A DNA stretch of 64,000 bases. Source: Phascolarctobacterium sp. (lineage in GTDB: Bacteria; Bacillota; Negativicutes; Acidaminococcales; Acidaminococcaceae). The DNA lies in assembly GCA_017467905.1 (NCBI GenBank), contig JAFUKD010000028.1:1-64000 (forward strand), in the 5' to 3' direction. This document shows, in pieces, positions 51,416 to 62,131 of the stretch. The notes under the pieces were generated by a model. That model saw only the letters and a program-made list of their open reading frames with translations, had not been told where the DNA came from and did not search any database. Made by a program: the position numbers and the translations under genes. Every line of letters starts with the position of its first letter. Within the stretch, counting starts at the first letter, position 1.

Positions 51416-51450
51416 AAGATAAAAACGCGTACCGCTTTCGCGGTACGCGT
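51416..51450 (-). terminator. Terminator of the SLH-porin gene
   Basis: Perfect stem ACGCGTACCG/CGGTACGCGT (51425-51450) followed on the minus strand by TTTTTATC. Confidence 0.85.
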
Positions 51451-51492
51451 TAATTTTTAGATTAAGAAGTATAAAACTAACTAAGCAATAAA

Positions 51493-52782
51493 TTAGAAAG
51501 TGAATACAACTTGGGTCCAGAGGGTTTCAACTTCAGATTTGTCGTAAGCTTTTTCTTCCAGATCATAGTATTCAACTTGAGCTACGATGTTTTTAGCAAG
51601 AGTGTAGTTAGCGAACAAACCATAACCCTTGAAGCCAAGCATTTTATCAGCTGCACCATTCATAGTGTGGTCAATGTAAGTGGAAGCGCCTTGATCATAG
51701 TATTTAGCGGTCAATCCCCAAGAACCGGGAACGGAAGCTTTTGCACCTTTATAAGCCAAGGTCAATACATAACCGTCATCATCGCCACCATGACCAGCAT
51801 ACGGCGCAATATCTTCAAATACGTCATCGCCTTTCAGATACATAGCATTGAATTTCAAACCTTTAGCCAACGGCAGAGTAGCACTCAAGGCAAAGATATC
51901 GTTATCATCCAATTCATTGTATTCATAACCTTCTTTTGCCACATCAGCAACTGCGTTGATATCTTTAAAGGAATAGTAGCCAGCCATCCAATCAACTGCA
52001 CCAGCCTTACCAGTCAATTGTGCATACATAGCTTCGTCAGCTTCACGGGTAATAGTGGAACCACCGTCCTTATTACCGTTAAAGTCAAAAGTCAAACTTC
52101 CAACAGAAGACGGAGTAGCTTTACCATAGCCTGCTACCAATTTAACGTCTTTGCCATATTCAACTTGAACACCATCAAAACGGGTATCATATACATTGCC
52201 ATCAGCCATAACTACGCTGTAACGACCAGCTTGAACTTTCAAACCGCCAACTTTACCGTTTACATACGCACGTTGGAATTTAACGTCGCCATCTTCTTCG
52301 TCATTATCAAAGTTTTGGTTATTTTCCAGCATACCGGTATAGGTCCAATCATCATTGATTTGACCTTTTACATAGATACGGGAACGCAGGTTGTTAGCAT
52401 GACCATCGGAGTCACCATCATCTTGTTTGTAGTGATAACGGATGTTACCGGTGATTTTAACAGCGTCAGCACCTTTTTCCAATTTAGCTACGCGAACACC
52501 AAGGGTATCCAGTTCGTCAGCAAATTCTGCAGCCAGTTTATCAACGTTTGCGCCTTTTGCCATAGCTTTTGCTACGATTTGAGCCATTTCATAACGGGTC
52601 ATCAATTTGTCGCCGTCGAATGCGCCATCAGCATAGCCATCAACTACGCCAGCAGCAGCCAATTTAGCTACGGAGTCATATGCCCAGTGGCCAGCGGGAA
52701 CGTCGGAGAACGGGTTAGCAGCATAAGCGGAAGCGGTTACGCCAAGAGCCATTGCCATTGCTAATACTAAGGATTTTTTCAT
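51493..52782 (-). CDS. SLH-domain outer-membrane porin (OmpM-like)
   Basis: Signal peptide (MKKSLVLAMAMALGVTASAYA), then one S-layer-homology domain (NPFSDVPAGHWAYDSVAKLA to MTRYEMAQIVAKAM), a short coiled coil (ELDTLGVRVAKLEKG), and a long beta-barrel of alternating strands from about residue 105, closing with aromatic VVFTF. In Negativicutes such OmpM proteins tether the outer membrane to peptidoglycan and form channels. 429 residues. A strong GGAGG site lies before the ATG. The 5' region of about 270 bases leads back to the G-tract promoter at 53054-53082. Confidence 0.95.
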   Translation of the reverse strand: MKKSLVLAMAMALGVTASAYAANPFSDVPAGHWAYDSVAKLAAAGVVDGYADGAFDGDKLMTRYEMAQIVAKAMAKGANVDKLAAEFADELDTLGVRVAKLEKGADAVKITGNIRYHYKQDDGDSDGHANNLRSRIYVKGQINDDWTYTGMLENNQNFDNDEEDGDVKFQRAYVNGKVGGLKVQAGRYSVVMADGNVYDTRFDGVQVEYGKDVKLVAGYGKATPSSVGSLTFDFNGNKDGGSTITREADEAMYAQLTGKAGAVDWMAGYYSFKDINAVADVAKEGYEYNELDDNDIFALSATLPLAKGLKFNAMYLKGDDVFEDIAPYAGHGGDDDGYVLTLAYKGAKASVPGSWGLTAKYYDQGASTYIDHTMNGAADKMLGFKGYGLFANYTLAKNIVAQVEYYDLEEKAYDKSEVETLWTQVVFTF

Positions 52783-53335
52783 TTTGTTTTCCTCCTCTGC
52801 AGGAATATTTTATTTTTATAAAACACCTGAAAGGAATTCCATTTAAGCTTCCATTAAGAGTTGCCTTGTTTCCTCTAACTTCCCTCTTAAATTATATTCC
52901 TACAAGCGCATTATAAACAGAGTAAGGCTTGATGGCTTTAAGGCGTGCCCCCAAGCCTATAGTACTAAAGGAATACTCGCGATGAGCTTCATAAAACTTT
53001 TCCACCCCTGAAAAAGTAAATCTCTTAGGCTCATCTCCTCTAATACTGTTACAATTATATCACAGTTGTCCCCCCCCGACAAGATTTGCTCGTATGCTTT
53101 GTTAAAAAATTTTTCATTTTTTTGCCAAACCACACTCACAAATTTTCCGCTGCGCATGTGCACTTTGGCATCTGCCCTAATTCCAGAACTCTTATGCGCC
53201 CTATCCTACTATTGTCCTATCTAAAAGTAACTGCATCATCTTACTTTTACCTCCCGCTTTTAAGCGGGAGCAGCCGTTTACAACGTCTGTTGGGCTACTG
53301 CAAACCTTCTTTCCTCGAATAGTACACTTTCTTCA
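52783..53335. other. Long 5' region of the porin gene, no clear gene
   Basis: The minus strand holds the promoter at 53054-53082 and two weak short frames: a 25-codon frame starting at ATG 53034 after GAGGAG, and a frame of 37 codons from a GTG downstream. Another frame reading through the promoter (52957-53163) has no recognised family. TATAAT-like -10 boxes near 52885 and 52910 could serve the porin directly. A TCCCGC-tttta-GCGGGA hairpin sits at about 53252-53269. Confidence 0.45.
53054..53082 (-). promoter_or_regulatory. Promoter with G8 tract upstream of the SLH porin
   Basis: TTGTCG (53077-53082), 17-base spacer and extended -10 TGaTATAAT (core 53054-53059). Eight G (53070-53077) begin in the last base of the -35 and run through the first part of the spacer, so tract length sets the spacing. 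Closely matches the XRE promoter at 2480-2508. Confidence 0.7.
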
Positions 53336-53373
53336 CATGCAAAAAGAGCCTTCCCGTTTCTGAGAAAGCTCTT
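53336..53373 (-). terminator. Second terminator-like hairpin after pyrE
   Basis: AAGAGC(c)TTC/GAA(a)GCTCTT (53344-53353 with 53364-53373), then TTTTTG on the minus strand. Confidence 0.6.
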
Positions 53374-53411
53374 CCAAAAAATAAAGACCCCACTCACACG
53401 AGCAGGGTCTT
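53374..53411 (-). terminator. Terminator of the pyr operon
   Basis: Stem AAGACCC..CTC/GAG..GGGTCTT (53384-53411), followed on the minus strand by TATTTTTTGG. Confidence 0.85.
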
Positions 53412-53446
53412 CATAATTTTTAAATCTCTTCTATTAAATTAGTGAC

Positions 53447-54022
53447 TTATTTACCGGTTCTGCCGCGTTTTGTAAATTCTTTACCTTCTGCGCAGAGGGG
53501 GCAGGAGTTGGGGTCGAAAGTTTCTACGTTCAAGTGGAGCAATGCTTCAGTACGGATACCGAAATCAACCTTGCCACCGCTACGGTCAACCAAGAGACCT
53601 ACGCCAACAAGTCCGCCGCCTTTTTCTTGTACAACTTCCATAACTTCTTTAACGCTGCCACCAGTAGTAACAATGTCTTCTACAACCAGAACGCGAGTAC
53701 CCGGTTCAATGTGGAAGCCACGTTTCAAAGTCATTTTGCCATTGTCGCGTTCGGTAAAGATAGCGCGGGTGCCAAGTGCTTTACCTACTTCGTGTGCCAG
53801 CAAAATGCCGCCGGTTACAGGGCCAACTACCAATTCTACATTGTCGTTTTCATAACGACGAGCGATTTCTTGGCAGAGTTTTTCAGTGTATTTGGGATGT
53901 TGCAGTACGTTGAATTTTTCAACATACATGGGGCTGTGCAAACCGCTAGTCAGCAAAAAGTGACCATGCAGTACAGCTTGGGTTTCTTCCAACATTTTTA
54001 AAACGTCTTTTTCTTCCAACAT
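53447..54022 (-). CDS. pyrE: Orotate phosphoribosyltransferase
   Basis: Joins orotate and PRPP to form OMP. LTSGLHSPMYVEKFNVL is the substrate-binding start, VGPVTGGILLAHEVGKALG the middle, and VLVVEDIVTTGGSVKEV the PRPP loop. 191 residues, last gene of the pyrimidine operon, four bases after pyrF. Confidence 0.98.
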   Translation of the reverse strand: MLEEKDVLKMLEETQAVLHGHFLLTSGLHSPMYVEKFNVLQHPKYTEKLCQEIARRYENDNVELVVGPVTGGILLAHEVGKALGTRAIFTERDNGKMTLKRGFHIEPGTRVLVVEDIVTTGGSVKEVMEVVQEKGGGLVGVGLLVDRSGGKVDFGIRTEALLHLNVETFDPNSCPLCAEGKEFTKRGRTGK

Positions 54023-54026
54023 TAGC

Positions 54027-54743
54027 TTACACTCCTTTAATTTCTTCTACAATAGCTGCCGCAGCTGCTTTTCTATCTTCTGCTTTGGTAATGGGGCGAC
54101 CAACTACGATATGGCTGGAACCATTTTGGAACGCGCCTGCCGGAGTTGCCACGCGACTTTGGTCATCCAAGGATGCGCCTGCGGGACGTACGCCCGGGGT
54201 TACAATCAAGAAGCCTTCGCCACAAGCTTCACGAATGGCAGCAGCTTCCTTCGGAGAAGCAACAACGCCGTCCATACCAGCTTCTTTTGCCAATTTAGCC
54301 AAAGCAATTACTTGCTCTGCGATAGTGTTTTTATAGTTCAAATCACCAAATTGCTCGTCATCCATACTGGTGAGGATGGTAACTGCAATCAGCTTGGGAG
54401 CAGGCTTGCCAGCCTTTTCCGCAGCTTCACGTACAGCCTTCACTGCTTCGGACATCATTTTTTTGCCGCCAACAGAGTGTACGTTCATCATATCTGCACC
54501 CAAATCGCTAAGCACAGTTAAAGCGTGAGCAACGGTGTTAGGAATATCTTGCAGTTTCAGGTCAAGGAAAACTTCTTTGCCTTGCTCTTTCAAGAAGCGG
54601 ATGATTTCACTGCCTACTGCGTAGTACAGCTCCATACCTACTTTGTAATGGCTAACGGTTTCGCCAAGCTCCAGCACGCATTCTTTTGCTTGCTCAAAGG
54701 TAGGAAAATCAAGCGCAACTATCAAGCGATCATCATGTTGCAT
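54027..54743 (-). CDS. pyrF: Orotidine-5'-phosphate decarboxylase
   Basis: Decarboxylates OMP to UMP. LIVALDFPTFEQAKECV opens the barrel, FLDLKLQDIPNTVAHAL carries the Lys-Asp catalytic array (with Gln where His is common), and TPGVRPAGASLDDQSRV and HIVVGRPITKAED bind phosphate. ATG 54743 is nine bases after AAAGGAG; the frame extends further upstream without a site. About 110 bases with a repeat separate it from pyrD. Confidence 0.97.
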   Translation of the reverse strand: MQHDDRLIVALDFPTFEQAKECVLELGETVSHYKVGMELYYAVGSEIIRFLKEQGKEVFLDLKLQDIPNTVAHALTVLSDLGADMMNVHSVGGKKMMSEAVKAVREAAEKAGKPAPKLIAVTILTSMDDEQFGDLNYKNTIAEQVIALAKLAKEAGMDGVVASPKEAAAIREACGEGFLIVTPGVRPAGASLDDQSRVATPAGAFQNGSSHIVVGRPITKAEDRKAAAAAIVEEIKGV

Positions 54744-54795
54744 TTCGTTATGCTCCTTTATCGAATGTTCTTTATAGTTGTATGTTAATAACTCC

Positions 54796-54837
54796 ACCCG
54801 TCAGTGCCTCGCACTGCCACCCTCCTCAAGATGAGGG
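54796..54837 (+). repeat. Double-hairpin intergenic repeat, copy 3 (diverged)
   Basis: CAGTGC-ctc-GCACTG (54802-54816) and CCCTC..GAGGG (54820-54837), in the pyrD-pyrF gap within the operon. Same layout as 1737-1780 and 46064-46104 but less similar in sequence. Confidence 0.55.
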
Positions 54838-54854
54838 CATACCTTCAAATGAAG

Positions 54855-55814
54855 TTACTTATTCAAATACGGCATGCTTGCTCTGCCATTGGGAAGAGCC
54901 AAGCCTACGATATCGTTAATACTTTGTACATTGTGCTTATCCAGATATTCCAGCATACCATGAGCAATGGTTTCTGCAATATCAGGTTGGATGAAGTTCA
55001 CAGTGCCAACGGAAACTGCACTTGCACCTGCTAACATAAATTCGATGGCGTCTCTTGCATTCATAATGCCGCCCATACCGATAATGGGAACATTAACTGC
55101 TTGGGCAACCTGGTACACCAAACGCACTGCAACGGGGCGAACAGCAGGCCCGCTCAAACCACCGGTGATGTTGCCAAGTACAGGCTTTTGGCGGTCAATG
55201 TCAATGACAGTACCAAGCAAGGTGTTAATCATGGAGATAGCATCAGTGCCAGCCTCTTCTACTGCTTTCGCCATGGTAACGATATCAGTTACGTTAGGAG
55301 AAAGCTTGGTGATTACCATTTTGGAAGTGTTAGCCTTTACTGCGCGCACAACCTCCGCTGCTGCTTCGGGGCAAGTACCAAATACAATACCGCCTTCTTT
55401 TACATTGGGGCAGGAGATGTTGATTTCCACAGCATCAACGCCGTCAACGTCCAGTTTTTTAGCAACTTCGCCATATTCTTCAGGAGAATGACCGTAAATA
55501 TTAACGATTACAGGCACGTCATATTTACGTAGCTCCGGTAAAGTATGTTCCAAGAAGTATTCGCTGCCGGGATTTTCCAAGCCAATGCAGTTAAGCATAC
55601 CGGAGGGAGTTTCAATGGCGCGTTGACCCTTGTTACCTGCTGCCGGCAACAAGGAAGTGCCTTTAACAGTAACAGCGCCAACTTTTTCCAGGTCCAGGAA
55701 GTCGCGGAACTCTAAGCCAAAGCCGAAAGTACCGGAGCCGGTAGTTACAGGAGTTTGCATCTTCAGACCGGCAATATCTACTGCAAGTCTGCCCTCGTAC
55801 AATGCTTTTACCAT
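54855..55814 (-). CDS. pyrD: Dihydroorotate dehydrogenase B, catalytic subunit
   Basis: Class 1B enzyme oxidising dihydroorotate. [33 protein letters not shown] (active-site Cys), [16 protein letters not shown], and [23 protein letters not shown] (FMN phosphate) are visible. 319 residues. Its start overlaps the pyrK stop by seven bases; both form the NAD-linked heterotetramer. Confidence 0.98.
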   Translation of the reverse strand: MVKALYEGRLAVDIAGLKMQTPVTTGSGTFGFGLEFRDFLDLEKVGAVTVKGTSLLPAAGNKGQRAIETPSGMLNCIGLENPGSEYFLEHTLPELRKYDVPVIVNIYGHSPEEYGEVAKKLDVDGVDAVEINISCPNVKEGGIVFGTCPEAAAEVVRAVKANTSKMVITKLSPNVTDIVTMAKAVEEAGTDAISMINTLLGTVIDIDRQKPVLGNITGGLSGPAVRPVAVRLVYQVAQAVNVPIIGMGGIMNARDAIEFMLAGASAVSVGTVNFIQPDIAETIAHGMLEYLDKHNVQSINDIVGLALPNGRASMPYLNK

Positions 55815-56575
55815 TCTACTACCTCCTCTGCCCAGAATACGGGGCCATCAGTGCAAACCTTCAAGCGTTTGCCAATACCTCCGCAAGCGCAGGACAGGCA
55901 AGCGCCCAAGCCACACGCCATATATTTCTCCAAGGAAACTTGGCATTTAACATTAGCTTCCAGGCAAGCATTAGCAACCGCCTTCATCATAGGTACTGGT
56001 CCGCACACATAAACGCAGTCATACACGCCACTTGCCAAAAGCTCCGGCAACAGCGCCATAACGGTACCTTTAGTGCCGTCGCTGCCGTCGTCAGTAGTAA
56101 CAAACACCTTGTCACTAAGTTCATCATAGATGCAGGTCCAGCATACTTCTTCTTTAGTTCTACCACCCATCAGGATGTCCGTCTTGCCTGCACCGAAGCC
56201 TTCTGCCAAGAACTTCAAGGGTGCTAAGCCAAGACCGCCACCAACCAGAAGCGGTTTTTCTGCAGTCATATCAAAGCCTTTACCCAAGGGGCCAACGATG
56301 CTCAGTTCGTCACCGGAGCAAACATCCGCCAAGATATGGGTTGCTTCGCCAATGATGCGGTAGATGATGGTGAAAGTGCCTGCTTCTTTGTTAACTCCGG
56401 CTACGCCGAAGGGACGGCGCAGCAGCGGAGCAGTGTTCTTGCAAACCTGTACGTTCACGAACTGACCGGGAAGGGCTTGGTTCGCAATTTCAGGTGCATA
56501 AACTTCTAATATTTTAATGGTACTGTTCAGTACCTTTTGTCCAACAACTTTTGCTGTAGCAATTGTTTTTGGCAT
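55808..56575 (-). CDS. pyrK: Dihydroorotate dehydrogenase B, electron-transfer subunit
   Basis: Ferredoxin-reductase fold with FAD motif RRPFGVAGV, an NAD loop ([15 protein letters not shown]) and a C-terminal 2Fe-2S loop ([14 protein letters not shown] followed by Cys in VCTDGPVF). Passes electrons from PyrD to NAD. 255 residues. Confidence 0.97.
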   Translation of the reverse strand: MPKTIATAKVVGQKVLNSTIKILEVYAPEIANQALPGQFVNVQVCKNTAPLLRRPFGVAGVNKEAGTFTIIYRIIGEATHILADVCSGDELSIVGPLGKGFDMTAEKPLLVGGGLGLAPLKFLAEGFGAGKTDILMGGRTKEEVCWTCIYDELSDKVFVTTDDGSDGTKGTVMALLPELLASGVYDCVYVCGPVPMMKAVANACLEANVKCQVSLEKYMACGLGACLSCACGGIGKRLKVCTDGPVFWAEEVVEW

Positions 56576-56578
56576 TGC

Positions 56579-59500
56579 TTAATCCTCCCAAGCCAGATCT
56601 TGTAAAGCAATTACGCTTACTACACGACGACGACGCATTGCGCTCATTACGCGTTGCAGTTCGCGAGCAGTATCCATGGAAGTGAGGCAGGCAATTGCGT
56701 GTTCAACGGTGGAACGTCTAATCTTGAAGCCGTCACGTTCGGAATCACGACCATGGTTAGTGGTGTTAATTACCATGCTGATATGACCAGCCTTGATTTC
56801 GTCGATGATGGTGGGTACACCTTCGCCAAGCTTGTTAGCAATTCTTACAGGCACGCCCTGTTCTTCCAAGTAAGCCTTAGTACCAGTGGTTGCCATGATT
56901 TCGTAGCCCAAATCTGCAAAGCCTTTGGCAATTTCGATTGCTTCCGGTTTGTCAAGGTCAGATACAGTAATCAGGATTGCGCCTTCGTTGGGCACGTTGA
57001 TGTTGGATGCAATGCAAGCCTTGTACAGCGCACGGCTGAATTGGTAATCGCAAGCCATAACTTCACCGGTGGATTTCATTTCTGGGCCAAGGGTGATATC
57101 TACATTGCTCATTTTGTTGAAGCTGAATACCGGAGCCTTAACTGCATAGTAGTCAGGGAACAGCTTCAAGCCAGGTCTGTAGCCCTGCTCTCTGATACCA
57201 ATACCCATAGCAGCTTTAGTTGCCACGTTAATCATGGGTACGCCGGTTACTTTGCTCAGGAAGGGTACGGTTCTGGAAGAACGGGGGTTAACTTCGATTA
57301 CGAATACTTCGTTGTCACGAACGATGTATTGAATGTTGATCATACCCTTAACTTCCAAGCCCAATGCCATTTTATTGGTATATTTAATGATAGTTTTAAT
57401 TACAGATTCGGACAAGCTGATGGGCGGATATACAGCGATGGAGTCGTCGGAGTGTACGCCCGCACGTTCAACGTGTTCCATGATACCGGGAATGAGCACG
57501 TCGTTGCCATCACAGATAGCATCAACCTCTACCTCCCTGCCTTGCAGGTAGTGGTCAACCAAAACAGGATGCTCTTGGGAAGCCTTTACTGCGTAGGTCA
57601 TGTAGTTTCTCAGTTCGTCGTCATTGTAAACGATTTCCATTGCACGACCGCCCAATACATAGGAAGGACGAACCATTACCGGGTAGCCAACATCTGCTGC
57701 TGCCCTCAATGCGCCTTCGGTATCGAAGACAGTGTGTCCTTTCGGACGAGGAATGTCGCAATCGGTAAGGAGCTGTTCAAAACGTTCACGGTCTTCTGCG
57801 CGGTCAATGCTGTCTACGCTGCTGCCAAGGATTTTTACGCCACATTTAGCCAGCGGACCAGCAAGGTTAATTGCAGTTTGACCACCGAATTGTACAATAA
57901 CGCCTTCCGGTTGTTCCTTTTCGATTACGTTGAGCACGTCTTCCAAGGTCAACGGTTCAAAGTACAGCTTATCAGAGATGTCGAAGTCAGTGGAAACAGT
58001 TTCCGGGTTGTTGTTGATGATGATGGTTTCGTAGCCCATTTCACGCAACGCCCATACGGAATGTACGGAGCAGTAGTCAAATTCTACGCCTTGACCAATG
58101 CGGATAGGACCGGAGCCAAGCACTACAACTTTCTTTCTATCACTTACGGTAACTTCGTCTTCGTTTTCGTAGGTGGAATAGTAGTACGGGGTTGCAGCTT
58201 CAAACTCTGCAGCGCAGGTATCTACAATTTTATATGCGGGCAGGATGTTGTTTTCCTTACGCATTGCACGAATTTCAAAAGCATCCTTGCCAACAAGCTT
58301 ACCAATTACCGGGTCAGCAAAGCCCATCTTTTTAGCCTTCAACAGCAGTGCCGGTGTAAGCTCTTCGTTTTTGAGGGTTGCTTCCATATTAATAATGTTG
58401 GTAATTTTATGGAGGAACCATTTATCCATTTTGGTAATGTCGTAAATGTAATCAATGGTTACACCACGGCGGATAGCTTCTGCGATAACAAAGAGGCGTT
58501 CGTCGTCAATACGTTTAACGCGTTCTTTGATTTCGTCGTCGCTGAGATCTTTCAGCTCCGGCATTTCCAGATGAATCAAGCCGATTTCCAAGGAGCGGAT
58601 TGCTTTCAAGAGGGAAGCTTCAAAGCTACGTTCAATAGCCATAACTTCGCCGGTTGCTTTCATTTGGGTACCCAAGGTACGGTCTGCAGTTACGAATTTA
58701 TCGAAGGGCCAGCGGGGGAATTTCAAAACAATATAGTCAACGGTGGGCTCGAAGCAAGCTTTGGTAGTTTTGGTTACAGCGTTTTCGATTTCGTCCAAGG
58801 TGTAGCCAATAGCAATTTTACTGGTTACTTTAGCGATGGGATAACCGGTTGCTTTAGAAGCCAAAGCGGAGCTGCGGCTTACGCGGGGGTTAACTTCGAT
58901 TACATAGTAGTTTTCAGAGAAGGGATCCAGTGCCAATTGTACGTTACAGCCACCGCATACGCCCAATTCGCGAACGATATCAATGGATGCTTGACGGAGC
59001 AAGGTCAGCTCTCTTTCATTAAGGGTTTGAGCAGGAGCAACTACAACGGAGTCACCAGTGTGTACGCCAACGGGGTCCACGTTTTCCATGGAGCATACGG
59101 TGATGCAGTTATCGGCAGCGTCACGGATAACTTCGAATTCGATTTCCTTCCAGCCGGCAATGCTGCGTTCAATCAAGCATTGACCAATGGGGCTGTAGCC
59201 CAAGCCTTTTTGCACAATGTCAACCAATTCGTCTTCGTCGTGAGCAATACCGCCGCCAGTACCGCCTAATGTGTAAGCGGGGCGAACGATAAGGGGGTAA
59301 CCAATTTGACGACCAAATTCGCAAGCAGCCATGATGGTTTCAACAATGGTGCTTTCGGGAATGGGTTGATGGATTTTTTCCATTGCTTCTTTGAACAGCT
59401 CGCGGTCCTCGCCACGTTTAATAGCGCTGATTTGAGTGCCCAAAAGTTTTACATTGTAATCTGCCAAGATGCCCTTTTCTTCCAGAGCCATAGCCAAGTT

Positions 59501-59788
59501 CAAGCCAACTTGACCGCCCAAGGTTGCCAAAAGGGAATCGGGACGTTCACGTTTGATAATGTTCTCTAAGAATTCCACATTTACAGGCTCTACATATACG
59601 CGGTCTGCAATGTTTACGTCAGTCATAATAGTTGCAGGATTAGAGTTTACCAGTACAACTTCAAAGCCCTCTTCTTTCAAAGCGCGGCAAGCTTGAGTGC
59701 CTGCGTAGTCAAATTCTGCAGCTTGACCGATGATGATCGGACCGGAGCCGATTACGAGAACTTTTTTTACATCTGTAAGTTTCGGCAT
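56579..59788 (-). CDS. carB: Carbamoyl-phosphate synthase large subunit
   Basis: 1069 residues, with two homologous ATP-grasp halves. First: [23 protein letters not shown] and [15 protein letters not shown]; second: [22 protein letters not shown] and [12 protein letters not shown]. The C-terminal MGS-like domain ([13 protein letters not shown] onward) is allosteric and normally binds UMP. It makes carbamoyl phosphate from bicarbonate, two ATP and ammonia delivered by CarA. No key residue appears missing, in contrast to CarA. Confidence 0.99.
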   Translation of the reverse strand: MPKLTDVKKVLVIGSGPIIIGQAAEFDYAGTQACRALKEEGFEVVLVNSNPATIMTDVNIADRVYVEPVNVEFLENIIKRERPDSLLATLGGQVGLNLAMALEEKGILADYNVKLLGTQISAIKRGEDRELFKEAMEKIHQPIPESTIVETIMAACEFGRQIGYPLIVRPAYTLGGTGGGIAHDEDELVDIVQKGLGYSPIGQCLIERSIAGWKEIEFEVIRDAADNCITVCSMENVDPVGVHTGDSVVVAPAQTLNERELTLLRQASIDIVRELGVCGGCNVQLALDPFSENYYVIEVNPRVSRSSALASKATGYPIAKVTSKIAIGYTLDEIENAVTKTTKACFEPTVDYIVLKFPRWPFDKFVTADRTLGTQMKATGEVMAIERSFEASLLKAIRSLEIGLIHLEMPELKDLSDDEIKERVKRIDDERLFVIAEAIRRGVTIDYIYDITKMDKWFLHKITNIINMEATLKNEELTPALLLKAKKMGFADPVIGKLVGKDAFEIRAMRKENNILPAYKIVDTCAAEFEAATPYYYSTYENEDEVTVSDRKKVVVLGSGPIRIGQGVEFDYCSVHSVWALREMGYETIIINNNPETVSTDFDISDKLYFEPLTLEDVLNVIEKEQPEGVIVQFGGQTAINLAGPLAKCGVKILGSSVDSIDRAEDRERFEQLLTDCDIPRPKGHTVFDTEGALRAAADVGYPVMVRPSYVLGGRAMEIVYNDDELRNYMTYAVKASQEHPVLVDHYLQGREVEVDAICDGNDVLIPGIMEHVERAGVHSDDSIAVYPPISLSESVIKTIIKYTNKMALGLEVKGMINIQYIVRDNEVFVIEVNPRSSRTVPFLSKVTGVPMINVATKAAMGIGIREQGYRPGLKLFPDYYAVKAPVFSFNKMSNVDITLGPEMKSTGEVMACDYQFSRALYKACIASNINVPNEGAILITVSDLDKPEAIEIAKGFADLGYEIMATTGTKAYLEEQGVPVRIANKLGEGVPTIIDEIKAGHISMVINTTNHGRDSERDGFKIRRSTVEHAIACLTSMDTARELQRVMSAMRRRRVVSVIALQDLAWED

Positions 59789-59789
59789 A

Positions 59790-60851
59790 TTAACGACCCT
59801 CCATCATATCTACAAAAGATTTCAACAGGTAAGTGTGCTCGCCATCCGGCAGGAATTGTACGGACAGAGCATTTTTACCTTCGTATTTCAAGCCTTCAAC
59901 AGTACCATCGTTGAGGGCAACATGAGTTACAGTAATATCCTTGCCTTCCAAGGATGCTGCATCTACAACATAGCCATGGTTTTGAGCGCTGATGTAAACG
60001 CGGCCAGTTTCCAAGCCTTTAACCGGCTGGTTACCGTGGTGGCCAAATTTCATCTTGGTAGCTGCGGCGCCGTTTGCCAAAGCCATTACCAAATGACCAA
60101 GGCAAATGCCCAGCATGGGCTTCTTGCCCAGCAAAGCCTTTACGGTTTCAACAGCAGCAGGCACATCTTCCGGATTGCCGGGACCATTGGTGATTACAAT
60201 ACCATTGGGGTTATGGCGCAGGATTTCTTCTGCAGTGGTGCTTGCCGGGAATACAGTCAGGTGGCAATCCATACCCATCAGGAAGCTGGTAACCTTTTTC
60301 TTCAAGCCCAAGTCAAGTACGGCAACATGCAGCTTGCCTTCGCCTACGGTGTAGGTTTCTTTGGTAGTTACCTGTGCAACCTGGTCGTGTACTTCCGGAG
60401 CGGCAAGCAGCTCTGCAATTTCAGCTTCGCTTGCTTCTGCCGGAACAATCACGCCCTTCATCACACCATTGTCACGAATCTTGCGGGTAATGGAGCGGGT
60501 GTCAATACCTGCCAAAGTGGGAATGTCTTGTTCGTCCAAGAAATCTTCCAGTGAACGTTCACTGCGCCAGTTGCTGGGGTAATCGCACAACTCACCGATT
60601 ACCAAGCCTTGGCAGTAAGCCTTTCTGCTTTGGTTAAACATATTGTTTACGCCGGCATTGCCAACAATGGGATAAGTCAGAACCATAATTTGACCGCAGT
60701 AGGTAGGGTCGGTAAGCATTTCCTGATAGCCACACATACCGCCGGTGGTGAATACCACTTCACCAACTGCATTACGCTTGCCGTAGAAATCGCCTTCGTA
60801 AACGCTGCCATCAGCTAAGATTAATTTACCTTTTTTAGTTATTTCGTGCAT
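59790..60851 (-). CDS. carA: Carbamoyl-phosphate synthase small subunit with degenerate glutaminase triad
   Basis: 353 residues, clearly Car[45 protein letters not shown] and MLGICLGH. It normally releases ammonia from glutamine using Cys-His-Glu. Here Cys250 is kept, but CLGHQ reads CLGHL (L254), and the catalytic HPEASPGP segment reads LPDGEHTY: His becomes L334, Glu becomes D336, and about five residues are missing. No alternative reading frame restores it. This subunit is probably a weak or dead glutaminase, so CarB may use free ammonia. Lies between pyrC and carB, overlapping pyrC by 13 bases. Confidence 0.94.
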   Translation of the reverse strand: MHEITKKGKLILADGSVYEGDFYGKRNAVGEVVFTTGGMCGYQEMLTDPTYCGQIMVLTYPIVGNAGVNNMFNQSRKAYCQGLVIGELCDYPSNWRSERSLEDFLDEQDIPTLAGIDTRSITRKIRDNGVMKGVIVPAEASEAEIAELLAAPEVHDQVAQVTTKETYTVGEGKLHVAVLDLGLKKKVTSFLMGMDCHLTVFPASTTAEEILRHNPNGIVITNGPGNPEDVPAAVETVKALLGKKPMLGICLGHLVMALANGAAATKMKFGHHGNQPVKGLETGRVYISAQNHGYVVDAASLEGKDITVTHVALNDGTVEGLKYEGKNALSVQFLPDGEHTYLLKSFVDMMEGR

Positions 60852-62131
60852 ACTACACCATCTCTCATTACAAATTTACCCGCAAGCATGGTTGCTACTG
60901 CTTTACCTTTGCATTCCTTCCCTTCATAAGGAGTGAACTTGCCGCGAGTATAGAATTTAGAGCTGTCAACTTTCCATTCTTTATTTAAATCCATAATAGT
61001 AATGTCTGCTACAGAGCCTTCTGCCAAAGTGCCGCGGTTCAGGTTGAACAGCTTGGAAGGTTCGCAGCTCATTTTACTAATGATGGTTTTAAGGTCGAAA
61101 ATATTGGTGTGGTACAAATCAGTCAGCATTACGCCAAGAGAAGTTTCCAAACCACAGAAGCCGCAGGGAGCGTATCTGAATTCCACGTCCTTTTCTTCAG
61201 GCGCGTGGGGTGCGTGGTCAGTTACGATAGCATCTACAGTGCCGTCCAAAACTGCCTCGCGCATTGCCTGCACATGGTCCCAGCTACGGAGCGGCGGGGA
61301 AACGCGGGTTGCAGGATTGTAGGTTGCGCAAGCTTCATCAGTCAAGGTCAAGTGGTGTACGGTTACTTCACTGGTAACGTTTACGCCTTTAGCTTTGTAT
61401 TGACGGATGATGTCGATAGCGCCCTTACTTGCAACGTGCGCAATATGTACATGCGCACCGGTGTGTTCTGCGATAATGCAGTCGCGAGCTACTGCGATAT
61501 CTTCGGATACAGCAGGGATACCGGGCACGCCAATTCTTGCAGAAACCTTGCCTTCGTGCATATAGCCTTCTGCATTCAGTTCAGGGTCAATTGCGTGGCA
61601 GATAAGACCTTTATCGAAAGCAGTGATGTATTTTGCCGCCAGCATGAACAGGCGGGTGCTCTTTACATAATAACCATCGTCAGAGAACGCCATTGCTCCG
61701 CGGAAAGCCATATCGCCCATTTCCGCCAGCTCGTCGCCACATTCACCCTTACTGATAGCGCCGATAACTTCAACATTAGCATAGCTTTCTTCGGCAGCGC
61801 GTTGCTTGATTGCAGAAACAATCGCTGCGTTATCCACTACAGGTTTGGTATTGGGCATGCAGGCAACAGTGGTAACACCGCCAGCAGCAGCAGCCATAGT
61901 ACCGCTAACGATATCTTCTTTTGCTTCTAAGCCAGGTTCACGCAGATGAACGTGTAAGTCAATCAAACCGGGAGCAACCACCAAACCGGTTGCGTCAAAA
62001 ACTTCGTCAGCAGCTTCGGTGATTTCAGCAGCCAAAGCTTTTACTTTACCGTCCTCAACAAGAACGTCCATTACAGCATCGAGGCTTTGGCTCGGGTCTA
62101 CTACCCTGCCGTTTTTAATCAATGTTTTCAA
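60839..62131 (-). CDS. pyrC: Dihydroorotase
   Basis: Zinc amidohydrolase closing carbamoyl aspartate to dihydroorotate. IDLHVHLREPG gives the first zinc His pair, ACMPNTKPVVDN, HIAHVASKGAIDII and VTDHAPHAPEEKD (catalytic Asp) follow. 430 residues, the long class I type. It starts with TTG at 62131, eight bases after GGAGGT, overlapping the end of pyrB by 17 bases. Confidence 0.97.
   Translation of the reverse strand: MKTLIKNGRVVDPSQSLDAVMDVLVEDGKVKALAAEITEAADEVFDATGLVVAPGLIDLHVHLREPGLEAKEDIVSGTMAAAAGGVTTVACMPNTKPVVDNAAIVSAIKQRAAEESYANVEVIGAISKGECGDELAEMGDMAFRGAMAFSDDGYYVKSTRLFMLAAKYITAFDKGLICHAIDPELNAEGYMHEGKVSARIGVPGIPAVSEDIAVARDCIIAEHTGAHVHIAHVASKGAIDIIRQYKAKGVNVTSEVTVHHLTLTDEACATYNPATRVSPPLRSWDHVQAMREAVLDGTVDAIVTDHAPHAPEEKDVEFRYAPCGFCGLETSLGVMLTDLYHTNIFDLKTIISKMSCEPSKLFNLNRGTLAEGSVADITIMDLNKEWKVDSSKFYTRGKFTPYEGKECKGKAVATMLAGKFVMRDGVVCTK

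Noticed and set aside
56654-59269. Very long plus-strand open frame (871 codons) opposite carB
   Set aside because: It is antisense to a complete carB, has composition expected from the reverse strand (rich in Phe, Cys, His, Val) and no family motif.
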